This document shows positions 1 through 5,194 of a stretch of 5,259 bases of DNA, one piece after another (position 1 is the stretch's first letter; each line of letters begins with the position of its first letter). The stretch comes from an uncultured Verrucomicrobiota bacterium (GTDB taxonomy: Bacteria > Verrucomicrobiota > Verrucomicrobiia > Opitutales > Opitutaceae), in contig CAIXIZ010000104.1 of NCBI GenBank assembly GCA_903919625.1, forward strand, positions 1-5,259. Reading direction: 5' to 3'. Below the pieces are notes generated by a model, which saw only the letters and a program-made list of their open reading frames with translations, was not told the DNA's origin and did no database searches. A program made the translations under genes and the position numbers.

Positions 1-219
1 ACCGGGAAATTCCTGGCGCAGCTCGGCCACCGCCGCAGTTCCGTCCTTGTTTGGCATCACGATATCCGTGATGACCAGATCCGTGGGATTGGCACGGAAG
101 CTCTTCACCCCTTCCTCGCCGTCGCTCGCCACCGTCACCGCATACCCGCTCTCGGTCAGCGCCGTGACCAGCATGGTGCGAAAGGGCAGGTCGTCTTCGA
201 TGAGGAGGATAGAGGGCAT
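1..219 (-). CDS. Response regulator receiver (CheY-like) domain protein, C-terminus beyond the window
   Basis: The 73 visible residues form the first half of a phosphoacceptor receiver domain. The start MPSILLIEDD is the usual beta-1 strand followed by an acidic cluster (E8, D9, D10) that binds Mg2+. The stretch LVITDIVMP places the phosphoacceptor aspartate at D52, followed by the typical M-P and the KDG turn (K58-D59-G60). ATG at 219-217 is a firm start because an in-frame TAA lies at 234-232; no Shine-Dalgarno sequence precedes it. The protein would be phosphorylated by a histidine kinase that is not in the window. Since the receiver begins at residue 1, it is either a stand-alone CheY-like protein or a regulator whose output domain lies beyond the left edge; which one cannot be seen. 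It is transcribed away from the VOC gene at 510, so the intergenic region 220-509 may hold both promoters. Confidence 0.93.
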   Translation of the reverse strand, partial: MPSILLIEDDLPFRTMLVTALTESGYAVTVASDGEEGVKSFRANPTDLVITDIVMPNKDGTAAVAELRQEFPG

Positions 220-509
220 GGGGCGGTTGGTTTATGAGGGGATAAAGCAACGGGTTATTGCCAATAACCCATCCGAGCACACATTCTGCGCCAATACAAC
301 GCGATTGCTGCCCGATGTGCCAAACGGCAGCCGCAGCAAGATCCGGCTGACCCGGTGCAACACCCCCCGGCTGCCAAAAACCATCCTGTTGCATCTCGCC
401 CGGACGGTGCGAGCGGAGTTGACGACCCCCTGCGGCTGGACCAGCTTGGGCAGCCGTTCGGACCTGCCTCCGCCCCTCTTACGTTTCCCAAACCCTCCAT
501 CAGATTCCC
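220..509. other. Divergent intergenic region without a recognisable gene
   Basis: This 290-bp stretch separates the leftward response-regulator gene from the rightward VOC gene. Reading frames cross it on both strands, but their translations are rich in Arg, Pro, Ser and Cys, match no family I know, and overlap real genes in other frames. The only clear structure is the palindrome at 252-270. I see no convincing -35/-10 pair. Confidence 0.6.
252..270. promoter_or_regulatory. Perfect 19-nt palindrome, possible operator
   Basis: GGGTTATTGCCAATAACCC has 9-bp perfect arms around a single central base. It lies 33 bp upstream of the response-regulator start (219) and 239 bp upstream of the VOC start. 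Short, AT-centred, perfect dyads close to a start codon are typical binding sites for dimeric repressors or activators. No T-tract follows on either strand, so a terminator is less likely. The binding protein is unknown; autoregulation by the adjacent regulator is conceivable but not shown. Confidence 0.45.
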
Positions 510-935
510 ATGATTCGCCAACTCGCCCACCTCTGCCTGATGTCGCACCAACTGCCCGTGATGACCGCCTTTTATCGCGACGGTCTCGGTCTGCCGATCA
601 AGTTCACGTTCAAGCATGACGACGGCGGGGTGTTTGGCCATTATTTCCAGACGGGTGCCATGACCTTTGTGGAAATCTTCGACCGCGCCGGAGCGGTGAA
701 GCAGTGGGGCGGGGAGTTCGCCGAGCTCAAGAGCCATGTCGGCACGCATTTCAACCATCTCTGCTTCGAGGTCACCGGGCTGGAGGAATTCTGCGCCAAA
801 CTCACGGCACGGGGCATTGCCATCGACCGGCCCGTCAAGGTCGGAATGTGCCACTCGAAACAGGCGTGGATCCATGACCCCGATGGCAATGTGATCGAGC
901 TCATGGAATACACCCCCAAGAGCTGGCAGCTTTGA
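510..935 (+). CDS. VOC-family (glyoxalase/bleomycin-resistance/dioxygenase fold) protein
   Basis: The 141-residue protein has the size and layout of a vicinal-oxygen-chelate protein made of two beta-alpha-beta-beta-beta modules. Module one begins IRQLAHLCLMS with H7 and continues with a helix containing FYRDGLGLPI (21-30) and the strand TFVEIF with E55. Module two begins HFNHLCFEV with H83 and ends in the hallmark WIHDPDGNVIELMEY (120-134) with E130. H7, E55, H83 and E130 sit where the four metal ligands of this superfamily are expected, so a mononuclear metal site is likely. Members include lactoylglutathione lyase, extradiol dioxygenases, fosfomycin-resistance enzymes and many uncharacterised lyases; the substrate cannot be deduced. 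No signal peptide is seen, so it is cytoplasmic. ATG 510 is the natural start; no Shine-Dalgarno precedes it. The next gene follows after 33 bp on the same strand, so co-transcription is possible without an obvious functional link. Confidence 0.9.
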   Translation: MIRQLAHLCLMSHQLPVMTAFYRDGLGLPIKFTFKHDDGGVFGHYFQTGAMTFVEIFDRAGAVKQWGGEFAELKSHVGTHFNHLCFEVTGLEEFCAKLTARGIAIDRPVKVGMCHSKQAWIHDPDGNVIELMEYTPKSWQL

Positions 936-968
936 AGGTCTTTGATCCCGGTCTGAGCTGCGACCCTC

Positions 969-2456
969 ATGTGTGCACCGCCATTCAAACCAGGTGGGAT
1001 GATTCTCATCGGGTTGCTGGCCGCGGGATTTGCGGCCGGGACGGTGAGGGGCGAGACACTTTTTCGGGACAAATTTGGCCGCGATCTTGAATCCCAGGGA
1101 ATCAGTCTCGTGGATTGGGAGGGATATATGGCCAATCCGGCCATCGAATTTTTCATTGTCCCTCCGGCCGAAGCCTCACTGCCGGTTGATGTTCGCGTTA
1201 CTGCGAGCGAACCGCGCCTATATTTTGACCTGCCCAGCCAGGCTGGTGCGGCTGGACCCGAAAAGCGGTTGCAGATCAGCACATCAACCCCGGTTGCAAT
1301 GGCGGTCGCCATTTTCCCCGCCCGGACCAAAAAGCGGATGGAAACCATGCTGCATGTCCAGCTGACTGACGCCCAAGGCCGTCGGTCACAGCGCAATCTG
1401 CCGGTGCATGTCACTTTCAACCCGGGCGCGCCCAGCCCCGACAGCTATCCGATCACGGTGGATTTTTCCCAGGACAAGACCGGTTTTTTCAGTGATTCGG
1501 CCCACCGGGCGGCGCTGCAGCAGGCGGCGAAGGACTGGGCATTTTATTTTGCCGCCATCCCTTTGGAGAAGGTCGCGGCGCATGCCGAAAAAACCTTCAT
1601 TTTTCAACCCAGTGGCTTTGCCAAGGGCGAAGTGATCACCAATGCCCAGCCTTACATGGGCAACCGCCTTTATGCCTATGGAATCTCCTCTGCGGAGCAC
1701 CGTTCCGGCGGCGAGCCCTCGAGGGAGGGCGGCTGGCAGATGTCCGACGGCCGCGCCTTGCCGATCCGGCGGTCCGGCGGGGTCGAGGTGGAGATCAAGG
1801 GCAATTACAACCTGCTGGGCTGGCTCCCGCCGCTGCGGGATGACGAATGGTGGCGTGCCACCAACCTGGGTGAAGTGCCCAACGACCTATATTCGAGTGT
1901 CCACCACGAGATGGGCCATGCGCTTGTTTTCAACCCGAACAACCAGCGATTTAAACGCGAAGGGCCTTTGCCCGATGCGGCGGTGGAGGCCTACCTCGGC
2001 CGCGGAGTGCAGACCGACAAGTCGGATCATCTCGACGGTTTTGTCGATCCGGCCAGCCTCCGTGGCGCATTTGGCAACGAATATCATGGGAAAGTGCCGT
2101 ATGGGCGCTGGCTGATCACCAAGCTGGATCTGTTATGTGCCCAGGCGATGGGTTACAAATTGCGCAAGGTCGACGCGCTGACCGCGCTGGCAATCTTGCC
2201 GGAACCCCTGCCGGGAGCCGTGCCCGATCAGTCCTACCGGACGGTCTTGCACGCGGAAGGCGGCATCCCGTTTTACGATTGGACGGTCAAGTCGGGCAAA
2301 TTACCGGCCGGATTGGGGTTGAACCGTTTTACTGGGGAAATCAGCGGTATTCCTGGCCATTCTGGCACCTTCCCATTGGTGGTGCAGCTGCGGGACTATT
2401 CGGCCAATGGGCCCGCCGTGACGCGAGATCTGGTGATCAGCGTGCAAGCTCCGTAA
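969..2456 (+). CDS. Secreted zincin-like (HExxH) protein with C-terminal putative-Ig domain
   Basis: The 495-residue protein starts with an export signal: a short n-region with K7, a hydrophobic core MILIGLLAAGFAAG (11-24) and a likely cleavage region near TVRG/E. Residues about 30-300 are beta-rich and I do not recognise them. At 311-319 the sequence VHHEMGHAL contains the zinc-protease signature H313-E314-x-x-H317. H354 in DKSDHLDGF could be the third ligand, as in secreted bacterial zincins where a His about 35-40 residues on is followed by a Leu-Asp-rich helix; here RWLITKLDLLCAQAMGY (380-396). Residues 414-495 form a putative-Ig (He_PIG) domain with the typical LPAGLGLNRFTGEISGIPG core (446-464). 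The protein probably acts in the periplasm or outside the cell; proteolysis is inferred from the motif only, and the target is unknown. A second in-frame ATG at 999 gives a 485-residue version whose n-region lacks a positive charge, so I keep 969, but the choice is open. Confidence 0.82.
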   Translation: MCAPPFKPGGMILIGLLAAGFAAGTVRGETLFRDKFGRDLESQGISLVDWEGYMANPAIEFFIVPPAEASLPVDVRVTASEPRLYFDLPSQAGAAGPEKRLQISTSTPVAMAVAIFPARTKKRMETMLHVQLTDAQGRRSQRNLPVHVTFNPGAPSPDSYPITVDFSQDKTGFFSDSAHRAALQQAAKDWAFYFAAIPLEKVAAHAEKTFIFQPSGFAKGEVITNAQPYMGNRLYAYGISSAEHRSGGEPSREGGWQMSDGRALPIRRSGGVEVEIKGNYNLLGWLPPLRDDEWWRATNLGEVPNDLYSSVHHEMGHALVFNPNNQRFKREGPLPDAAVEAYLGRGVQTDKSDHLDGFVDPASLRGAFGNEYHGKVPYGRWLITKLDLLCAQAMGYKLRKVDALTALAILPEPLPGAVPDQSYRTVLHAEGGIPFYDWTVKSGKLPAGLGLNRFTGEISGIPGHSGTFPLVVQLRDYSANGPAVTRDLVISVQAP

Positions 2457-2459
2457 AGA

Positions 2460-2481
2460 TTGCCCGGACGAAATCGGGCAA
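2460..2481 (+). terminator. Hairpin just after the protease stop codon, possible terminator
   Basis: TTGCCCG (2460-2466) and CGGGCAA (2475-2481) form a perfect 7-bp stem with an 8-nt loop. It begins 3 nt after the TAA of the zincin gene (2454-2456). There is no T-tract on the plus strand, so it is not a canonical intrinsic terminator; it may protect the mRNA 3' end or act with Rho. Confidence 0.35.
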
Positions 2482-2500
2482 GGGTTGCCAGTAGCCAGTA

Positions 2501-2626
2501 TCAGCCAGAACTGCGATCAGCCGCCACCACCGCCGCCACGGATGGCCGGTGTCGCCCGACCAGCTCGCGGAAGGCGGACTCCGTGCAGTCGTGGGCATAC
2601 GCTCGCAGTAATTGGATGGCTTTTCG
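2501..2626 (-). pseudogene. Remnant of an ECF-type sigma-70 factor (region 2 N-terminus only)
   Basis: On the minus strand this stretch encodes a segment beginning RKAIQLLRAYAHDCTESAF and continuing RELVGRHRPSVAAVVAADRSSG to a TGA at 2503-2501. The spacing LLR-x-YA, then E-x-AFRELV-x-RH, then V-x-A-x-x-A, is the hallmark start of ECF-like sigma factors common in Verrucomicrobiota and Planctomycetes, where the segment opens region 2. Only about 40 residues remain. The frame ends before the rest of region 2, and regions 3-4 are absent, so no functional sigma factor is encoded. The frame can be extended upstream to a TTG at 2689, but those residues show no family resemblance. It lies antisense in the gap between the zincin gene and the cytochrome-porin gene. 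The resemblance is judged by eye and is short, so a chance match is possible. Confidence 0.5.
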
Positions 2627-2738
2627 CCGGGTGTCACAGGAGGGAGGCAGCGGGACAAACCAATCCGGCAACAATACTTTCTGGACCAAGCGACGACTTC
2701 AACCCGCACTCAATCGTCAACGTCTATTAAAAGGGTCA

Positions 2739-2744
2739 TATAAT
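2739..2744 (+). promoter_or_regulatory. TATAAT -10-like box upstream of the cytochrome-porin gene
   Basis: A perfect TATAAT lies 71 bp upstream of ATG 2816, inside an AT-rich island in otherwise GC-rich DNA. The expected -35 position (about 2716-2721, GTCAAC) matches the consensus poorly, so activity might depend on an activator. A transcript would start near 2751, within the direct repeats, giving a leader of about 65 nt. Confidence 0.4.
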
Positions 2745-2784
2745 TTGCCAAGATTTGCGTTGTTTTGGCCAAAAATTGCGTCGT
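2745..2784 (+). repeat. Tandem 19-bp direct repeats with 21-bp period, containing a 12-bp palindrome
   Basis: TTGCCAAGATTTGCGTTGT (2745-2763) and TGGCCAAAAATTGCGTCGT (2766-2784) agree at 15 of 19 positions. The period of 21 bp is two helical turns, so bound proteins would sit on the same DNA face. The second copy overlaps the perfect palindrome TTTTGGCCAAAA (2763-2774). The position, directly after a TATAAT and 32-71 bp before the start codon of the cytochrome-porin, suits a regulator binding site. The cognate regulator is not known. Confidence 0.5.
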
Positions 2785-2809
2785 CATCGGAATGAACCGC
2801 GGGCATAAT
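2781..2809 (+). promoter_or_regulatory. Alternative promoter candidate that would give a leaderless transcript
   Basis: TCGTCA (2781-2786, 4 of 6 to the -35 consensus) and CATAAT (2804-2809, 5 of 6 to the -10 consensus) are separated by the ideal 17 bp. Transcription would begin at about 2816, on or next to the ATG of the cytochrome-porin gene. That would fit the poor ribosome-binding site there. It competes with the TATAAT at 2739 as the real promoter. Confidence 0.3.
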
Positions 2810-2815
2810 GGACAG

Positions 2816-4198
2816 ATGAAATCACTTCTCCCGCGTCCTTTTGCGACCGTTCTGATTGCCCTTGGCCTCCTGCTCACTCCTTTGGTCAGCCGCGCGGTGC
2901 CGAGCTTTGCCCGGCAATTGGACATGCAGTGCATTGCCTGCCATACCGAGTTTCCACTCCTCAACAATTTTGCCCGGCAGTTCAAGTTGTCCGGCTACAC
3001 CCTGGCCGCCGGAAACAGCGATTTGCCGCCGATTGCGGTGATGGTCCAGCCGTCCTTTACCCATACGCAGACGGACCAGGCCGGCGGGGCCGCCCCGGGA
3101 TTCAAGCCCAACAACAACGTCGCCCTGACGCAGGCCAGCATCTTCTACGCCGGCCGGCTGTTCGGCCCCTATGCGACCACGCTGTTCGGCAAAGACGGGG
3201 CCGCGCTCGCGAACAAATTCGGTATTTTCCTCCAGACCACCTACGACGGAATTGGCAAGACCTGGGCGTGGGACAATGCGGAGATCCGTTTTGCGAACAA
3301 GGGCACGGTGCATGACCTGCCCGTGTCCTATGGCCTGTATATGAACAACAACCCGACGCTGCAGGACCCTTGGAACAGCTCGCCGGCATGGGGTTTCCCC
3401 TTTTCCGGCTCCGGTCTCGCGCCAACCCCGGCGGCCGCGACCTTGATTGATGGCGGGCTGGCCCAGCAGGTCGGCGGAGCCGGTGCCTATGCCATGGTGG
3501 ACAATACCTATTATTTCGACGTCGCTGGCTATCGGACACTCGGGGCGAAATTCCAAAAAAATCTGGGCGTTGATCCCTCCGGTGAGACCCAGGTCACCAA
3601 CCTTGCGCCCTATTGGCGGGCGGCCTGGACTCAGCCCATGGGCAATGGCACGTTTGAAGTGGGCACTTTCGGTCTGGCGGCCAACACCTATCCCGGACGC
3701 GACGCCTCGGCCGGAAAGGATCGGATCGTCGATGTCGGACTCGACGCCCAGGTCCAGGCTTCATTGGACCACCATGATTTCACCGCATTGCTCTCCTGGA
3801 TCTATGAGCAGGACAAGTGGGGTGCCAGCCAGGTGCTCGGCAACACAACCAACGCCACCGATCATCTCAGCGATGTGAAGATTACGGCGGATTACCTTTA
3901 CGACAAGACGGTTGGCGGGGCGGTGAAATTCTTTTCGGTGGATGGCAGCCGGGACGCGCTGCTTTTCCCGGACAGCGCCAGCGGTTCGCCCCGCAGCGAT
4001 GGCGTGGTGCTCCAGGTCAACTACCTGCCCTTTAACAAGGGTGGCGGCCCTCTGGCCTGGTCGCGCAGCAATCTTAAGCTTTCCGTCCAATATACGATCT
4101 ACAATCATTTCGACGGGGCCAGGCACAACTACGACGGGCTGGGCCACAATGCCTCCGACAACAACACGCTTTATCTTGAGGCCTGGATCGCGTTTTGA
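2816..4198 (+). CDS. Monohaem cytochrome c fused to outer-membrane beta-barrel (Cyc2-like porin-cytochrome)
   Basis: The 460-residue protein begins with a classic signal peptide (K2, R7, hydrophobic 9-24, cleavage after SRA at 27). The mature N-terminus VPSFARQLDMQCIACHTEF carries one haem c site, C39-x-x-C42-H43, followed by NNFARQFKLSGYTL. The remaining roughly 400 residues alternate aromatic and polar residues in beta-strand fashion, contain no further CxxCH, and end EAWIAF; a terminal Phe is the usual signal of outer-membrane barrel proteins. A small haem domain plugging a barrel, at this length, is the architecture of Cyc2, the outer-membrane iron oxidase, whose N-terminus also has a P-x-FARQ...CxxCH arrangement. 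Two conserved-looking blocks, NNNPTLQDPWN (177-187) and PAAATLIDGGLAQQ (205-218), recall a broader set of relatives annotated only as cytochrome c. Electron transfer across the outer membrane is inferred; the substrate is unknown. ATG 2816 is chosen because it gives the cleanest signal peptide; ATG 2792 and TTG 2765 are in-frame alternatives. Confidence 0.85.
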   Translation: MKSLLPRPFATVLIALGLLLTPLVSRAVPSFARQLDMQCIACHTEFPLLNNFARQFKLSGYTLAAGNSDLPPIAVMVQPSFTHTQTDQAGGAAPGFKPNNNVALTQASIFYAGRLFGPYATTLFGKDGAALANKFGIFLQTTYDGIGKTWAWDNAEIRFANKGTVHDLPVSYGLYMNNNPTLQDPWNSSPAWGFPFSGSGLAPTPAAATLIDGGLAQQVGGAGAYAMVDNTYYFDVAGYRTLGAKFQKNLGVDPSGETQVTNLAPYWRAAWTQPMGNGTFEVGTFGLAANTYPGRDASAGKDRIVDVGLDAQVQASLDHHDFTALLSWIYEQDKWGASQVLGNTTNATDHLSDVKITADYLYDKTVGGAVKFFSVDGSRDALLFPDSASGSPRSDGVVLQVNYLPFNKGGGPLAWSRSNLKLSVQYTIYNHFDGARHNYDGLGHNASDNNTLYLEAWIAF

Positions 4199-4235
4199 CC
4201 ATATCTGTGTCAGTCTGCACCTGAATTTCACAAAC

Positions 4236-4241
4236 TATATT
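4236..4241 (+). promoter_or_regulatory. TATATT -10-like box before the blue copper gene
   Basis: TATATT lies in the AT-rich 62-bp gap between the cytochrome-porin stop and ATG 4261. The -35 region (TCTGCA, 4214-4219, 16-bp spacer) is weak. If active, transcription would start near 4248 and leave a leader of about 13 nt without a Shine-Dalgarno sequence. Read-through from the upstream gene is the simpler alternative. Confidence 0.25.
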
Positions 4242-4260
4242 CTGTCCATCAACCTCATCC

Positions 4261-4764
4261 ATGAAAACCTCCGTACCTTTTTTCTCCGCCTTGTTTGTCC
4301 TCACCTTTGGTGCGGGTACTGTCCACGCGGCTGATCCCGCCCCGGCGGCACCGGCGGTGGCCGCTGACAAGGCTGCCGCAGCCACCGTGGTGGAAATCAC
4401 GGTCAACGATTCCGCGATGAAATACAGCGTCGTCAAGATCGACGCCCATCCGGGTCAGGTTCTCACGGTCCGGCTCAGAAACAACGGAACCCAGCCCAAG
4501 GATGTCATGGGCCATAACTGGATTTTGTTCAAAGCGGGTGTCGATATCGATACGTATACGGCGGCGGCCTCCTCGGCCAAGGCGGAGGGCTTTCAGCCCA
4601 AGGCGCTGGCGGATCAGGTCATCGCATCAATTCCGCTGCTTGGCCCCAAACAGTCCGGTGAAGTCACCTTCACCTGTCCGAAGGCTCCCGGCACGTATGA
4701 TTTCATCTGCTCCTTTCCCGCACACAATTTGCTCGGCATGAAGGGTGTGCTGATTGTGAAGTGA
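4261..4764 (+). CDS. Azurin/auracyanin-type blue (type 1) copper protein, exported
   Basis: The 167-residue precursor has a signal peptide (K2, hydrophobic 5-19, cleavage after VHA at 23) and then an Ala/Pro-rich stretch (24-41) resembling a flexible tether. The cupredoxin domain follows: ITVNDSAMKYSVVKI, then LTVRLRNNG (68-76), then MGHNWIL with copper ligand H85. The AGVDIDTYT...EGFQPKALADQVIASIPLLGP block (92-129) is the azurin flap, and the ligand loop ICSFPAHNLLGMKG supplies C150, H155 and M160. The Cys-His spacing of 5 matches azurin, but the His-Met spacing of 5 is one longer than in Pseudomonas azurin and equals that of auracyanin B. The azurin disulphide is not evident; the only other cysteine is C139. 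Such proteins shuttle single electrons in the periplasm. Its place 62 bp after the cytochrome-porin makes it the probable electron acceptor or donor of that protein. No Shine-Dalgarno precedes ATG 4261. Confidence 0.93.
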   Translation: MKTSVPFFSALFVLTFGAGTVHAADPAPAAPAVAADKAAAATVVEITVNDSAMKYSVVKIDAHPGQVLTVRLRNNGTQPKDVMGHNWILFKAGVDIDTYTAAASSAKAEGFQPKALADQVIASIPLLGPKQSGEVTFTCPKAPGTYDFICSFPAHNLLGMKGVLIVK

Positions 4765-4942
4765 TGCTTGGCTGCCGTGGAGGTTCGGAATCGGCAATTT
4801 GAAGTGAACCTTCAGGTCAATGCGATAGCGAGTGTGGTGCCGCATGCCCCGGCAGTTATGACCTCGTCATCCTGTCGAGGGCACCGCCCCGACCAAGACC
4901 ACGTCGATCGGCCACAACAGAGGTTAACCCCTTGACCCTTGG

Positions 4943-5045
4943 CTGCCCCCCCCCACCACCACCGGCGAATCACGCAAAACCGGCGCAGTCTGCCCGGCAG
5001 CATTGTCACTTAATAAGTGACAATGGGCGTATCGGGGGGGGGCAG
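4943..5045. repeat. 12-bp inverted repeat ending in C9/G9 tracts, enclosing a palindrome
   Basis: CTGCCCCCCCCC (4943-4954) and GGGGGGGGGCAG (5034-5045) are perfect reverse complements 79 bp apart. Between them lies the 25-nt palindrome 5001-5025. The 103-bp unit looks like a small inverted-repeat element or a structured transcript, but without a second copy or a target-site duplication its mobility cannot be judged. The homopolymer runs make part of the match cheap by chance. Confidence 0.4.
5001..5025. repeat. Perfect 25-nt palindrome, first TGTCAC repeat
   Basis: Arms CATTGTCACTTA (5001-5012) and TAAGTGACAATG (5014-5025) are perfectly complementary around one base. The core TGTCACTTAATAAGTGACA recurs with one change at 5070-5092, so the pair is a family and not a lone dyad. 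It could be a repeated operator or a REP-like intergenic repeat. Confidence 0.7.
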
Positions 5046-5069
5046 AGGCAGAAGCCAGGTGAGGGTAAA

Positions 5070-5092
5070 AGTGTCACTTAATACGTGACACT
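5070..5092. repeat. 23-nt near-palindrome, second TGTCAC repeat
   Basis: Arms AGTGTCACTTA (5070-5080) and TACGTGACACT (5082-5092) pair with a single mismatch around one base. The inner 19 nt differ from the first copy (5001-5025) only by C for A in the right arm. Centres of the two palindromes are 68 bp apart. The outer flanks differ between copies while each keeps its own symmetry (CAT/ATG against AG/CT). Confidence 0.65.
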
Positions 5093-5134
5093 GCATTGGT
5101 CGGGCCGGCCGCCCCTGCCAGGGTGGGCGCCCAG

Positions 5135-5167
5135 AAAAAACGGCGTCACCCCGTGAGGGTGACGCCG
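5135..5167 (-). terminator. Strong intrinsic terminator of the minus-strand gene at the right edge
   Basis: CGGCGTCACCC (5141-5151) and GGGTGACGCCG (5157-5167) form a perfect 11-bp GC-rich stem with the 5-nt loop CGTGA. On the minus strand the stem is followed directly by six T (5140-5135). It lies 27 bp after the stop codon of the gene ending at 5195, which it evidently terminates. Confidence 0.92.
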
Positions 5168-5194
5168 GGCAAAACGGACGCAAAGGTGGGCCGG

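Larger units (their letters stand above)
4765..5134. other. Non-coding, repeat-rich intergenic region
   Basis: About 370 bp lie between the blue copper gene and the terminator of the converging minus-strand gene. No frame encodes a believable protein; the longest (4812-5009, minus) starts inside a palindrome and gives a low-complexity Trp/Gly/Arg-rich translation. The stretch contains homopolymer runs C9 and G9, a 12-bp inverted repeat and two related palindromes, listed separately. No clear terminator for the copper gene is visible; a 5-bp stem at 4773-4796 followed by ATTT is the only, weak candidate. Confidence 0.6.

Noticed and set aside
47..619. Plus-strand open frame of 190 codons at the left end
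   Set aside because: It overlaps the receiver-domain gene antisense and the VOC gene out of frame, and its translation is low-complexity Pro/Ser/Arg.
255..875. Long minus-strand open frame over the VOC gene
   Set aside because: It is antisense to a gene with clear VOC metal ligands, and its translation matches no family and is Cys/Arg/Gly-rich in its C-terminal part.
641..1420. Minus-strand open frame of 259 codons
   Set aside because: It is antisense to the VOC and zincin genes, both of which show family motifs; no motif is visible in the antisense product.
2437..2709. Minus-strand 90-codon frame overlapping the sigma remnant
   Set aside because: The sigma-factor resemblance is in another frame (2501-2626), and this frame overlaps the zincin 3' end without a recognisable motif.
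2822..3556. Minus-strand open frame of 244 codons under the cytochrome-porin
   Set aside because: The plus strand has the signal peptide, haem motif and barrel signature; the antisense product is a codon-bias shadow.
2816..4198. Multihaem cytochrome for extracellular electron transfer
   Set aside because: Only one CxxCH is present, so the protein is monohaem.
4773..4796. Hairpin TGCCG/CGGCA followed by ATTT as terminator of the blue copper gene
   Set aside because: A 5-bp stem with a 14-nt loop and only three T is too weak to call.
4812..5009. Minus-strand 65-codon frame after the blue copper gene
   Set aside because: Its start lies within the 25-nt palindrome, and the Trp/Gly/Arg-rich product arises from the C9 and ACC repeats.
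4943..5092. CRISPR-like array
   Set aside because: There are only two palindromic units with unequal flanks, no regular spacers and no cas genes.
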